From the NCBI GenBank assembly GCA_030584065.1, contig CP129489.1:2833497-2897496 (forward strand): 64,000 nucleotides of DNA. Direction: 5' to 3'. The DNA is from Flavobacteriales bacterium. GTDB lineage: Bacteria > Bacteroidota > Bacteroidia > Flavobacteriales_F > PHOS-HE28. Position 1 is the stretch's first letter. Each line of letters begins with the position of its first letter. This document shows positions 1 through 8,422 of the stretch, piece after piece. The notes under the pieces are model-generated. The model was not told the DNA's origin, ran no database searches, and worked only from the letters and a program-made list of their open reading frames with translations. Both the position numbers and the translations under genes were made by a program.

Positions 1-798
1 CTTCCGCTCCTGATCCTGGAGGTTCTTCCTGACTTCCTGCGCGAGCTCCTCGGCCCGCTTGCGGGCGGACAGCTCGTCCTCCCCGGCCCGCTTGCGCTTT
101 TCGGCTGCGCGCGCCTGCTGCTTCAGGAGGTCGGCAAGGAGCCGCTCCCCCTCCGCATCGGGCCCTTGGGCATTCTCCTTGCGCTGGGCCTCGGCCTTCC
201 GGCTCACCTCCTCCGCTTCGGCCGCCAGCCGTTCCTGCTCCGTGACCGCCTCTGCGGCCCGCTGCCGGCTGCGCTCGATGCCCGCTTCGGCCCGCTCCTT
301 CTCGCGCTGCAGGCCGTTGAGCTCGCTGATGAGCCGGGCCAGCCCCTTTTCCGCCAGGGTCAGCTCCTGCTGGGCCAGCTGCCGGCGCAGCAGGGTGCTC
401 CGCTCCTGCACGAACGCCTTGGCGGCCTCGAAGGCGCGCGGGTCGCTGGAAGGGGCCATCCAGCCCTCGCGCGTGAGGACGGCGACATGCGCCGTGAGCA
501 TGGGCACGCCCTTCCGCTGCTCGGCCTTCACCAGCACGCGCACGGTGTCGGGCGATACCTGGGGGAGCAGTGCGCCGGCGGCGACCACCTCCTTCTTGTT
601 GGAAACGGCCTGGCTGATGCCTTTCAGCTCGTCCTTCCACCACGCCTCCACGAACCGCGCATCGGTGCCCTCGAAGGGGAAGGTGAAGGTGGGATGAACG
701 CCATCGCTGAAGGCGTAGGAACCGATGGAGACGGCTGGCTGGCCCGTGCTGGGCAGGGGGGCTGCAGCCACGAGCAGGAACAGGGCAAGGAAGCGCAT
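1..798 (-). CDS. Secreted coiled-coil protein of unknown function (3' end cut by window)
   Basis: The reading frame runs open from an ATG at 798 to the window edge, 266 codons so far. Residues 1-19 form a signal peptide (hydrophobic run LALFLLVAAAPLP). Residues about 20-125 look like a compact globular domain. From about residue 130 onward the protein is rich in Glu, Lys, Arg, Ala and Gln in a heptad-like pattern, so a long coiled coil is likely. The start lies 41 bases after the DUF502 gene on the same strand, suggesting co-transcription. I do not recognise the family. Function is unknown; an envelope-associated role is inferred only from the signal peptide. Confidence 0.75.
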   Translation of the reverse strand, partial: MRFLALFLLVAAAPLPSTGQPAVSIGSYAFSDGVHPTFTFPFEGTDARFVEAWWKDELKGISQAVSNKKEVVAAGALLPQVSPDTVRVLVKAEQRKGVPMLTAHVAVLTREGWMAPSSDPRAFEAAKAFVQERSTLLRRQLAQQELTLAEKGLARLISELNGLQREKERAEAGIERSRQRAAEAVTEQERLAAEAEEVSRKAEAQRKENAQGPDAEGERLLADLLKQQARAAEKRKRAGEDELSARKRAEELAQEVRKNLQDQERK

Positions 799-839
799 GT
801 CCCCAGCGCCTGACAAGCGGCGTGCCGCACCGTTGGGGG

Positions 840-1418
840 TCATTCGTCGGCGACTTTGGAGACCCCTCCGCTCACCACGAACTTCATGACATCGGCCGGC
901 TCCGCATCAATCGGCCTCACATTGGCTCGGGGCACCACCATGAGGTTGCCGCTCCAAGCGAAGGCGTGGGGGAAGTAGACCGCCACCATGTCCGGCCCGA
1001 TGCCCAGATGCTGCAGGTCCTCCTGGGTGATGAAGCCGAGGCGATGCGCCTCCATGCCCGCGCCAAGCCGCACCATCACCGGCCGGTCGAACTTGCGCTT
1101 GCTGCCCACGAGGGCCTCCATCAAGTCCTTCAGGGCGCCGTACATGGTCTTGATCACCGGCACGCGCTGCAGCAATTCATCGCCGAAATCCGCCAAGGGC
1201 TGGAAGAGGATGGTACTGCCCAGCCAGCCCACCACGGTGATGATCGCGAGGAGCGTAGCCAGGCCCAGGCCCGGAATGTCGAGCGGGATGATGCCATCGA
1301 GGAAGGCCAGCACCCGCCAGAGCGTCCATACGATGACGGTGATGGGCACCAGCAGCAAAAGCCCCCGGAAGAAGAACCCGAGGACGATGCGTCCCGTGCG
1401 TCGGCCGTTCAGCGCCAT
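840..1418 (-). CDS. DUF502 family integral membrane protein
   Basis: The 192-residue product has two strong transmembrane segments, about residues 10-33 (FFFRGLLLLVPITVIVW) and 50-72 (ATLLAIITVVGWLGSTI), followed by a conserved soluble part with PVIKTMYGALKDLM and a Val-rich C-terminus, the signature of DUF502 proteins. Biochemical role is unknown. A longer frame to 1583 exists, but the ATG at 1418 is preceded by a TACCTTCG -7 box only four bases away and the family normally begins just before the first membrane helix, so I take 1418. It is followed by the secreted coiled-coil gene. Confidence 0.85.
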   Translation of the reverse strand: MALNGRRTGRIVLGFFFRGLLLLVPITVIVWTLWRVLAFLDGIIPLDIPGLGLATLLAIITVVGWLGSTILFQPLADFGDELLQRVPVIKTMYGALKDLMEALVGSKRKFDRPVMVRLGAGMEAHRLGFITQEDLQHLGIGPDMVAVYFPHAFAWSGNLMVVPRANVRPIDAEPADVMKFVVSGGVSKVADE

Positions 1419-1422
1419 GGGG

Positions 1423-1430
1423 CGAAGGTA
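1423..1430 (-). promoter_or_regulatory. Bacteroidota -7 box TACCTTCG for DUF502 gene
   Basis: The minus strand reads TACCTTCG, one change from the TAnnTTTG consensus. It ends four bases before the ATG, so the transcript would begin at or next to the start codon. No convincing -33 element is seen. Confidence 0.5.
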
Positions 1431-1530
1431 TTGGGCCCGCGCAGGCCGTCGGCAATGCGCCGCGGCCCCTTGGTGGGCCACAGGGCGGCCGTGCACCACC
1501 TGCTGCGGGCGGCTGCTCGCCGGTCCCGGC

Positions 1531-1878
1531 CTAATCGAGCTGCTCGCGCACCTTTTTCGGCAGGCTGGCCCGCACCAGCGCATAGCTGTGGTCCACCAGC
1601 TCGAGGAGCAGCTTGCGCGGGACGGACCCGGTGACCTCCACCGTGTTCCAATGCCGCTTGTTCATGTGGTAGCCGGGCACGATGCCCGGGTAGCGCTCGC
1701 GCAGCTCGATGGCGCGCTCCGGGTCGCACTTCAGGTTGATGGTGGCGAAGACATCGAGCGGTGCCAGTGCAAAGATCTTCCCGGCCACGCGGAACACCAG
1801 CACGTCGGGCCCAAAGGGTGCATCCCAGCTCACACCGGACTTGGTGCTGCAATGGGCCTGCAGCTCTTCGATGGTCAT
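1531..1878 (-). CDS. MmcQ/YjbR family DNA-binding-fold protein
   Basis: The 115-residue product matches the MmcQ/YjbR family: a small alpha/beta protein with conserved WDAPFGPDVLVFRVAGK near the N-terminus, a central NLKCDPE, then MNKRHWNTV and the C-terminal LVDHSYALVRASLPKK. The fold resembles a cyanobacterial-type DNA-binding domain, but the role is not known. Its ATG at 1878 overlaps the TGA of the upstream cyclase gene by four bases, so translation is probably coupled; it is the last gene of the long minus-strand operon. Confidence 0.85.
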   Translation of the reverse strand: MTIEELQAHCSTKSGVSWDAPFGPDVLVFRVAGKIFALAPLDVFATINLKCDPERAIELRERYPGIVPGYHMNKRHWNTVEVTGSVPRKLLLELVDHSYALVRASLPKKVREQLD

Positions 1879-2639
1879 GGCAGCACCGCGTAGAGCACCG
1901 GACGGCTCGGGGCCGCATCGTTGATGAAGTGCGGCAGTTGCAGCTCCAACAGGTAGTCGCCGTCCGCCGCAGCGGTCGGCACATGGATGAGCTCGGTGAT
2001 GGTGCGCTCCAGGTCGACCGATGCGGGGAAGTCCCAGAAGGCATGGTGCGCTGCCAGCACCCCGCCGTCCTCCTCGCGGTCCACGCTGGGCAGGTCGAGG
2101 AGGAGGTGCTTGACGCCGATGCTGCGCAACCAGGCGCAGGCCGTGCTCTGGAGGTAGCAGGGGTTGCTGCCGCTCCATTGCCGGGTGGCGGCGCCCTCAT
2201 CATTGGGTAGGGTGCGGATCACGAGTGCCTCGGGCGGACGCTCGCTCACCACGCTGCGCAGCTGTTCCAAGGTGATCACGCGGTCCTCGCGCTGATCGGG
2301 GGCCCTCCGGCCCTCCGGCCTCACGCTCACCATCTGGGCCGTGAAGAAATACCGCTTGAGGAGACCGCCCACCGGATGGCACTCGGGGCTGATATGGCCC
2401 ACGCTCTCGGTGTGGGTGCCATGGCCGTGCGGGTTGAAGCGCACGTCGCGGAAGTTCACCGGCGCACCCTCCCTGACGGCGAAGACGCGGTCGCCCATGC
2501 GCACGGGTTCCATGGCCACGGGCCCCACGTGCCAGGCGCGCGGACCGGTATCCCCCGCAGCCAACGGGAGCGAGAGGTCGATCGGCTGGGAAAGGTCGAC
2601 CTTGAAGCGGCGCCCGCGGTGCATGATATCAGCCAGCAT
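1875..2639 (-). CDS. Cyclase/kynurenine-formamidase-like metal hydrolase
   Basis: The 254-residue protein belongs to the cyclase family (Pfam Cyclase), whose members include bacterial kynurenine formamidase and isatin hydrolase. The metal-binding signature is HGHGTHTES at residues 71-79 followed by a further His at 82; the usual Asp of HxGTHxDxPxH is Glu here. A second conserved block lies near the C-terminus (AAHHAFWDF). The substrate cannot be told from sequence, and no other kynurenine-pathway gene is nearby. The start overlaps the end of hemW by 11 bases and the stop overlaps the MmcQ gene, so it sits inside an operon. Confidence 0.8.
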   Translation of the reverse strand: MLADIMHRGRRFKVDLSQPIDLSLPLAAGDTGPRAWHVGPVAMEPVRMGDRVFAVREGAPVNFRDVRFNPHGHGTHTESVGHISPECHPVGGLLKRYFFTAQMVSVRPEGRRAPDQREDRVITLEQLRSVVSERPPEALVIRTLPNDEGAATRQWSGSNPCYLQSTACAWLRSIGVKHLLLDLPSVDREEDGGVLAAHHAFWDFPASVDLERTITELIHVPTAAADGDYLLELQLPHFINDAAPSRPVLYAVLP

Positions 2640-3753
2640 CGTCCACGATGAACAGGTCGCTTGCGATCCGGTCCGCGAAGTGCCTGCCCGCTCCGGTCAA
2701 AACTAACCGCCCATCGCGCAGCTCCATATGCCCGGTGCGCATCCATCGGTCAACGGCGGCCCGTTGAAGGCGCAGCACGTCGAGCTCCAGCATCGACAGT
2801 TCAACGCCGCGGCTGGTGCGCAGGCCGGTGAGCAGCCGCTCGTTGGTGCGCTGCGCGCGCGTGAGCGCTTCCTCCTCCCAGTAACCGGCGCCGGCGGCCA
2901 CGCCATGGACGTACCGTGCGTTGTTCGCCACGTTCCAGCGGCGGCGGGTGCCGAAGAAGGAGTGCGCGGAAGGCCCGATGCCCAGGTAGGGCACGCCTTC
3001 CCAATAGCTGGTATTGTGCCGTGACCAGTGCCCCGGACGGCCGAAGTTGCTGATTTCGTAATGCTCCAGGCCGGCCTCGCGCATGCGCTGCATCAGCAGC
3101 TCGAACTGGTCGCTCTGCGCCTCGTCGCCCGGCATGGCCACCAGGTGCTTCCCCACCTGGTGGGCCAGCGCCGTGCGGGGCTCCACCGTGAGGCAATAGG
3201 CGCTGAGGTGCGGCAGGCCGTGGTCGAGGGCGATGCGGAGCTGCTCCTCCCACTCCTGCAAGGTCATGCCCGGCAGCCCGTAGATGAGGTCGATGGTCCA
3301 GGAAGCGAATCCGGCCTTTGCGATCAGCCCGATGCTGCGCAGGGCCTGGTCCGCGTCATGCGCGCGGCCCATCCACCGCAACCGGTCCTCGCGGAAGCTC
3401 TGTGTACCGAGGCTGATCCGCGTGATGCCGATGGCCCGCCACTGCTCCAGCCGTGCCTCGGTGATGTCATCCGGGTTCGCCTCCAAGGTGACCTCGGCGC
3501 CGGCTTCCACGGCGAGCAAGCGGCGCGCCTGCTCCACGAAGGCCCCGATCGCCTGCGGCGCGAGCAGGCTGGGGGTGCCGCCGCCGAAATAGATCGTTCC
3601 GAGCGGCGCAGCCGGCTCAGCGCTGCGCGCCTCCAGTTCGCGATGCATGGCACCGAGCACCGCCTCGCGCCCGCGCGTGGAGATGCTGAAGTGGAAGTCG
3701 CAGTACGTGCAGGCCTTCCGGCAGAACGGGATGTGCACGTATAGGCCGGCCAT
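2629..3753 (-). CDS. hemW: Radical SAM heme chaperone HemW
   Basis: The 374-residue protein begins with the radical SAM cluster motif C11-x3-C15-x2-C18 followed by DFHFS, then FGGGTPS and a long TIM-barrel core with RISLGTQS and DLIYGLPGMT, ending in a HemW-type C-terminal domain. HemW (formerly called HemN-like or oxygen-independent coproporphyrinogen oxidase) binds heme and a 4Fe-4S cluster and delivers heme to respiratory enzymes; it lacks true CPO activity. Its ATG lies three bases after the stop of the small membrane protein gene, in the operon headed by the AsmA-like or kinase gene. Confidence 0.93.
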   Translation of the reverse strand: MAGLYVHIPFCRKACTYCDFHFSISTRGREAVLGAMHRELEARSAEPAAPLGTIYFGGGTPSLLAPQAIGAFVEQARRLLAVEAGAEVTLEANPDDITEARLEQWRAIGITRISLGTQSFREDRLRWMGRAHDADQALRSIGLIAKAGFASWTIDLIYGLPGMTLQEWEEQLRIALDHGLPHLSAYCLTVEPRTALAHQVGKHLVAMPGDEAQSDQFELLMQRMREAGLEHYEISNFGRPGHWSRHNTSYWEGVPYLGIGPSAHSFFGTRRRWNVANNARYVHGVAAGAGYWEEEALTRAQRTNERLLTGLRTSRGVELSMLELDVLRLQRAAVDRWMRTGHMELRDGRLVLTGAGRHFADRIASDLFIVDDAG

Positions 3754-3756
3754 GGC

Positions 3757-4116
3757 CTAGTCCAGCAAGCGCGCCCAGAGGTCGGAGTACGAGGCCTCCA
3801 GCCCGGGTGCCGGGAACCGCCAGTAGTGCAGGTCCGCGAGGACGTACACCGTCACCGCCTGCAGCACCAGGGCGGTGATCCAGAGCCTGTTCGTGCGGAT
3901 CGGGGCGAAGCGATTGAGGAGCATGGTGACCGCCAGGGGCGCCCCCAGGTAGAGGATCATGTCCGTGGTCACGTGCCAGCCCTGCAGGAACGCGGGGCCT
4001 CCGATTCCGAAATCGGCGTTGTAACGGTAGCAGGCATAGGCCAGCAGCAGGCCGAAGATCATGGCCGACATGCGGCTCAGTCGCTGCCAGGGCGGTTGCT
4101 TGGTGCTCGGTTGCAT
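3757..4116 (-). CDS. Small multi-pass membrane protein
   Basis: The 119-residue product has three predicted membrane helices, about residues 17-32, 49-66 and 77-97, and ends in a hydrophilic tail. I do not recognise the family. It lies ten bases after the histidine kinase gene and three bases before hemW, so it is co-transcribed with both. The neighbourhood gives no direct hint of function. Confidence 0.75.
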   Translation of the reverse strand: MQPSTKQPPWQRLSRMSAMIFGLLLAYACYRYNADFGIGGPAFLQGWHVTTDMILYLGAPLAVTMLLNRFAPIRTNRLWITALVLQAVTVYVLADLHYWRFPAPGLEASYSDLWARLLD

Positions 4117-4126
4117 GGGGGTGTGC

Positions 4127-5632
4127 TCAGGTCTTGAGGGTGATGCGGAACGTGGTGCCTTTGCCCGGCGCGCTCCGCTTGACGAAGATGCGGCCGCCGT
4201 GGTACTGCTCGATGATGCGCTTGCTCAGGGACAGGCCCAGGCCCCAGCCGCGCTTCTTGGTGGTGAAGCCGGGCTGGAAGACGGTGCGGTGCTGCGCGGA
4301 CGGGATCCCCTTGCCGGAATCGGTCACGTCCACGTGCACCTGCCCGGCCTCGGGAACGATCTCGATGGCGATGGAGCCCTCGCCCTCCATGGCATCGATG
4401 GCATTGCGGATGAGGTTCTCGATCACCCAGCTGAAGAGCGGGCGGTTCAGCGGCACCTGCAGTTCGGTGTCCTGCGGAGCGGTCACCTCGATGCGGGCTC
4501 GCGCCGGCAGCCGCGGACGCAGGTAGAGCACCGTGGCGCGCAGGGTGTGGTAGAGCTTCTCGGGCGCGAGGGCCGGCGCCGAGCCGATCTTGGAGAAGCG
4601 CTCGGTGATCACCTCCAGGCGGTCGAGGTCCTTGCGCATCTCCGCGATGGCCGCCGGGTCGGTATCCTGCTGCTTGAGCAGCTCGATCCAGGCCATGAGC
4701 GAGCTGAGGGGCGTGCCCAGCTGGTGCGCCGTCTCCTTGGCCATGCCCACCCACACCTGGTTCTGCTCGGCATTGCGGAACACGCTGAACAGCGCGTAGG
4801 CCACCAGCAGGAAGAGGGCGAGGATGGCCAGCTGCACATAGGGGAAGTAGCGGAGCTGCCGGATCACGAGGCTCTCCTCGTAGAAGATGTAGTTGCGCCC
4901 CTTGCCGGGCAGGTCGATGGCGATGGGCGCATTCACCTGGGCCATGGCCGCCAGCCGGGCGCCCAGGGCGGCGGTATCCGCACGCACCTCCTCCTCCACG
5001 TTCGCCGTCTCCAGGATGCGCGTGCGTGTGCTGTCGGTGTAGATCACCGGCACGGCAGCGGTGCTCATCACGGTCTCGGAGATGAAGCTGCGGATGATGC
5101 CATCCATCACCTCCTGCAGCTCGGTGAACACCTTGCTGTCCTTGTAGTAGAGGTACTGCTTCTGATTGCCATGGATGGCGATCTCGATGGCCGGACGCAA
5201 GGCGGCCATGCTGTCCACTTCGGCCCGCAGGCGATCGGGGTGGTTGACCACGGCCGTGTCGAGGTTGCGGTGGAACTTCACCTCGCGACGTGCGTCCACG
5301 ATCACCACGGGCACGGTGGTGTTGTCGCTCACCACGCGGAGGTAGAAGGAGAAGTCGGTCTCCTCGGCGCGCCCCAGGCGCTGCATGGCATCCGCCAGCA
5401 GCTGCACCTTTTTCCGCTCCTCATCGCGCAGCCGCTCGAAGAGCCGTTCGGTGTAGTTCACCAGTTCGGCGCGGTTCTGCACGGCCTCGGCCCAGAGCCT
5501 CACCTTTCTGCGCTCCTCGGCGCGGATATCCTCCACGATGCGGCTGCTGTACCACAGCGAGGCGCCCACGAGGAGCATGGCCACGGCGGCCAGCACCAGC
5601 TTCCAGCGTTGCTTGCGCGAATACAGATCCAC
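4127..5632 (-). CDS. Membrane sensor histidine kinase (orphan)
   Basis: The 501-residue protein has a first membrane helix at about 12-28, an extracytoplasmic sensor region of about 230 residues, and a second helix at about 265-285. The phospho-acceptor block is AKETAHQLGTPLSSL with His303, typical of a Bacteroidota kinase subgroup lacking a HAMP domain. The HATPase region carries the N box (ENLIRNAIDAM), the G1 box (DSGKGIP) and the G2 box (GWGLGLSLSKRI). No response regulator is adjacent, so the partner is unknown. It starts 35 bases after the AsmA-like gene and is followed by a small membrane protein. Confidence 0.9.
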   Translation of the reverse strand: MDLYSRKQRWKLVLAAVAMLLVGASLWYSSRIVEDIRAEERRKVRLWAEAVQNRAELVNYTERLFERLRDEERKKVQLLADAMQRLGRAEETDFSFYLRVVSDNTTVPVVIVDARREVKFHRNLDTAVVNHPDRLRAEVDSMAALRPAIEIAIHGNQKQYLYYKDSKVFTELQEVMDGIIRSFISETVMSTAAVPVIYTDSTRTRILETANVEEEVRADTAALGARLAAMAQVNAPIAIDLPGKGRNYIFYEESLVIRQLRYFPYVQLAILALFLLVAYALFSVFRNAEQNQVWVGMAKETAHQLGTPLSSLMAWIELLKQQDTDPAAIAEMRKDLDRLEVITERFSKIGSAPALAPEKLYHTLRATVLYLRPRLPARARIEVTAPQDTELQVPLNRPLFSWVIENLIRNAIDAMEGEGSIAIEIVPEAGQVHVDVTDSGKGIPSAQHRTVFQPGFTTKKRGWGLGLSLSKRIIEQYHGGRIFVKRSAPGKGTTFRITLKT

Positions 5633-5667
5633 GGGGTGAAGGTCGCTATCCGGGACGTTGAATCCCC

Positions 5668-8325
5668 TTATTCCTCCACCGTCACCTTCCCGCCCTCGTC
5701 CCTCTCCTTCTCGTCCTTGAAGAGGCGGTCGATGCCCCTGCGCGGCTTATCCTGCACCAGCGCCGGCGGGGCGGCGCTATCCGGTTCGATGACGATACGG
5801 CCATGGGTGCTCTCGCGCTGCTTCTCCGCCAATGTGCCTTCCGGCTTCCTGCCCAGGATGTCCTCCCGGAGGATGGCGCGCAGCTCCTGCTTCTCCTGCT
5901 GGAACTGCGCGCGGCGCTTGGTGGCAGCCATGGCGCCATCGTTCTCGAAGATGGGCTGCTGCGCCGTGCCGCGCATGCGCAGGAATACGCGCATGCCGGT
6001 GCCATCGTCGGCGATGGGACCGAACTCATCCTTGGCTGGCTTGCCCAGGCGGAAAAGGTCGCTGAGGCGGAAGTTGAGGCGGTGATCGATGCGGTCGTCG
6101 AACCAATGCGTGCCGGCCAGCTCGATGTCCAGGGCATTGCTGCGCACGTCCATCAGCGGCACATGCACCGCGCCGTCGCGGATCTCGATGCGGTTCTCGA
6201 GCCTGGCGAAGCGGATCTCGGTCAATCGCTTACGCAACTCATCGGTATCCACGAAGGGCGCCACCAGCTTGTTCTTGCGCAGGTAGTCGGCAACGGCGAG
6301 CAGTTGCTGCTGCTCCTTGATCGCGCCGTTGTCCACCGCGATGTCGATGGTGCAGGCGATGCGGTCGCGGTCGAGCTTCATGGCAGGCGATAGCGGCGCG
6401 CGGAAGACGATGCTGGCGCGGGCGGTGCCGCTGAGGTGCCGATGGCCGATGAAGTCCTGCCCGAAATCCCGGAACTCACGGAAGAGGGCCTTCACCTCGA
6501 TGTCCTTCACCTGCGCATCGATGGCGAGTGGATAGAAAGCGGATCGCTCACCGCCACGCGCATCCAGTTCCAGGCTGCCCAGTACGGCGCCCTCGGCAGT
6601 GCTGAAAGTTACCGGCGATGCACGCAGCACGCGGTCCTTCAGGCGGATGGTTCCGTTGATGCCCGTGGCCCGAAAGTCCTCGAAGAGCAGCTCATCCACT
6701 TGCGCGCGCAGGTCGAGCTCGATGGTGGCGGGCAGCACCAGCGCGTAATCGCTGCTGCCGGTCTTGGGCGCATCGCTCTGCAGCAGCGCTGCCAGGTCGA
6801 GCCGCTCGCTGCTGCCCTTGGCCTCGATCACCAGGCGCTCCTGCTCGAAGAGCACGAAGGGCAGCAGGTTCCGCAGCGTGCCGCTCAACTCGATGGGACT
6901 GCCCTGCACCACGGCCTTCAGCCCACGCACGGTGGCATCGTTGCCCTGGAGGGCCAGCTCGGCGTGCAGCTGCTCCACCCGGTGGCGGATGCCCTTCACC
7001 TTTAGCGTGGCGTCGGAGAGCGCCGCGTGGCCGGTGACCTTCAGCGCCCGCAGGTCAGCGGGCCGCAGATCGGCCATGTCGCGCAGGTTGCCCTGCACCT
7101 TCAGGTCGGCCGTGAGCCGGCCGGAAGCCAGCTCCAGGGTATCCACGCCCGCGATGCGCAGGAGTTCGGCGATGCCCATGTCGCACCGGATGTCGGCCTT
7201 TACCTGGGCATTGCGCACGCCGCCCGATGTCCAGTCGGCGCGCAAGGTTCCACTGCCACTGCGTGCGCTCAGGTCCTTCACCTTCAACCGGCGCACGCTG
7301 CCATCAGGCCCCAGGTCAAGGGCCAGCTCTCCGAAAAGATCGGTGACCGCTGCGCCGCTGCGCTTCTCCTTCAGCTTCGCCTTGTTCACCTTGGCGCCGA
7401 TGGACAGGGCCGGCCCAGGGCCGTCCAGCAGCCCTCCGTAGCGCACTGCAAGGTCCAGCTCGCCGCTCAGGCTGAAGCGGTCGATGGGGGTGCGCAGGGC
7501 CGCTGGCAGCTGCTCCACGGTGCGCTCCAGGTCAAGGCCCAGGCCGCTGGCCCGCAGCTCCAGTTCCTTTCCCTTGGGCCCGGCAAGCACGGCCAAGCTG
7601 AGCTGCAGCGGCACCCGGCCCAGCTGCACCTCTCCCTCCGTGATGCGGAAGGCGCCTTCGCCGAAGGCCATGCGGAGCGCAAGCTGGGTCTCCCGGTCGC
7701 TGAGCAGCACGCGGCCGCCGCGCTCCAACCGGTCAAGATGGGCATCGCCCAGCAGCCGGACCTCGCTGGACGCTCCGAAACGTCCAGCCAGGGCAAGGGC
7801 CTTGCTGCGTGCGCGCACCAGCAGGCCCGAGCGCGCATCGGTGTACCGCAGCACCAGCCCATCGACGCTCAGCTCCTCCAGCGCAATGGGCGAATCGGCG
7901 GTGGCGCCGGAGTCGACGCGCCAGATGCGGAAGTTCTCGGCTCCATGGCCATCGAGGCCGGGATAGAGCCGCACCGCGCTGCCATGGATGCGCTGCACGG
8001 TGTAGTCGCCCCCGAAGAGGTCGAGGAGGTTGAACTCCAGGAAGAGCTCCTCGGCTGCCAGCAGTGTATCGGGGGGGCGCCCATCGGTGCGCACCTCATC
8101 CACCTTCACATCGCGCAGCCGGATGCTGGCGCTGGGGAAGCGCGCCAACAGGGTGAGATCGATGCCGCTCACGCTCACGGGGGCGAGCAGGCGCTCATTC
8201 ACCGCACCCACCAGCCGGGCCTTCACCTCATCCTCATACGCCGTGGCGATGACCGCAAGTACGCCGGCAGCCAGCACGAGCACCGCAGCGAACGCGAGGA
8301 GGAAGGTGCGGGCCTTGCGCAGCAT
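5668..8325 (-). CDS. AsmA-like inner membrane-anchored protein
   Basis: The 885-residue protein has one N-terminal membrane anchor (residues about 7-27), then a long beta-rich periplasmic body beginning with VNERLLAPVSVSGIDLTLLARFPSASIRLRDV, which is the AsmA N-terminal signature, and an AsmA-C-like region near 600-750. AsmA relatives (TamB/YhdP type) are implicated in lipid transport between membranes and in outer-membrane homeostasis. I choose the ATG at 8325; the frame extends only five codons further to a TTG. A TAGCTTGC box sits 11 bases upstream. The C-terminal tail is charged and probably disordered. Confidence 0.85.
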   Translation of the reverse strand: MLRKARTFLLAFAAVLVLAAGVLAVIATAYEDEVKARLVGAVNERLLAPVSVSGIDLTLLARFPSASIRLRDVKVDEVRTDGRPPDTLLAAEELFLEFNLLDLFGGDYTVQRIHGSAVRLYPGLDGHGAENFRIWRVDSGATADSPIALEELSVDGLVLRYTDARSGLLVRARSKALALAGRFGASSEVRLLGDAHLDRLERGGRVLLSDRETQLALRMAFGEGAFRITEGEVQLGRVPLQLSLAVLAGPKGKELELRASGLGLDLERTVEQLPAALRTPIDRFSLSGELDLAVRYGGLLDGPGPALSIGAKVNKAKLKEKRSGAAVTDLFGELALDLGPDGSVRRLKVKDLSARSGSGTLRADWTSGGVRNAQVKADIRCDMGIAELLRIAGVDTLELASGRLTADLKVQGNLRDMADLRPADLRALKVTGHAALSDATLKVKGIRHRVEQLHAELALQGNDATVRGLKAVVQGSPIELSGTLRNLLPFVLFEQERLVIEAKGSSERLDLAALLQSDAPKTGSSDYALVLPATIELDLRAQVDELLFEDFRATGINGTIRLKDRVLRASPVTFSTAEGAVLGSLELDARGGERSAFYPLAIDAQVKDIEVKALFREFRDFGQDFIGHRHLSGTARASIVFRAPLSPAMKLDRDRIACTIDIAVDNGAIKEQQQLLAVADYLRKNKLVAPFVDTDELRKRLTEIRFARLENRIEIRDGAVHVPLMDVRSNALDIELAGTHWFDDRIDHRLNFRLSDLFRLGKPAKDEFGPIADDGTGMRVFLRMRGTAQQPIFENDGAMAATKRRAQFQQEKQELRAILREDILGRKPEGTLAEKQRESTHGRIVIEPDSAAPPALVQDKPRRGIDRLFKDEKERDEGGKVTVEE

Positions 8326-8336
8326 GGGGAAGGTGC

Positions 8337-8344
8337 GCAAGCTA
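8337..8344 (-). promoter_or_regulatory. Candidate -7 box TAGCTTGC for AsmA-like operon
   Basis: The minus strand reads TAGCTTGC 11 bases before the AsmA-like ATG. The match to TAnnTTTG is partial. Confidence 0.35.
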
Positions 8345-8422
8345 CCGGCGCCCTGAAGGGGCTAACGGCAATTCCCGTGCTGTTCGTTCACAGCGCGGTG
8401 TTACCTGCAGGCCGAAGGGGGG

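Noticed and set aside
1875..2639. Assignment of the cyclase as kynurenine formamidase (kynB)
   Set aside because: The Asp of the metal motif is Glu here and no kynurenine-pathway gene is nearby, so the substrate remains open.
4127..5632. Idea that the orphan kinase regulates hemW or the cyclase gene beside it
   Set aside because: Co-transcription alone does not show regulation, and no response regulator or binding site is visible.
4061..6085. 674-codon open frame on the plus strand
   Set aside because: It is antisense to the histidine kinase and AsmA-like genes; its His/Leu/Gly/Val-rich composition is that of a high-GC shadow frame.
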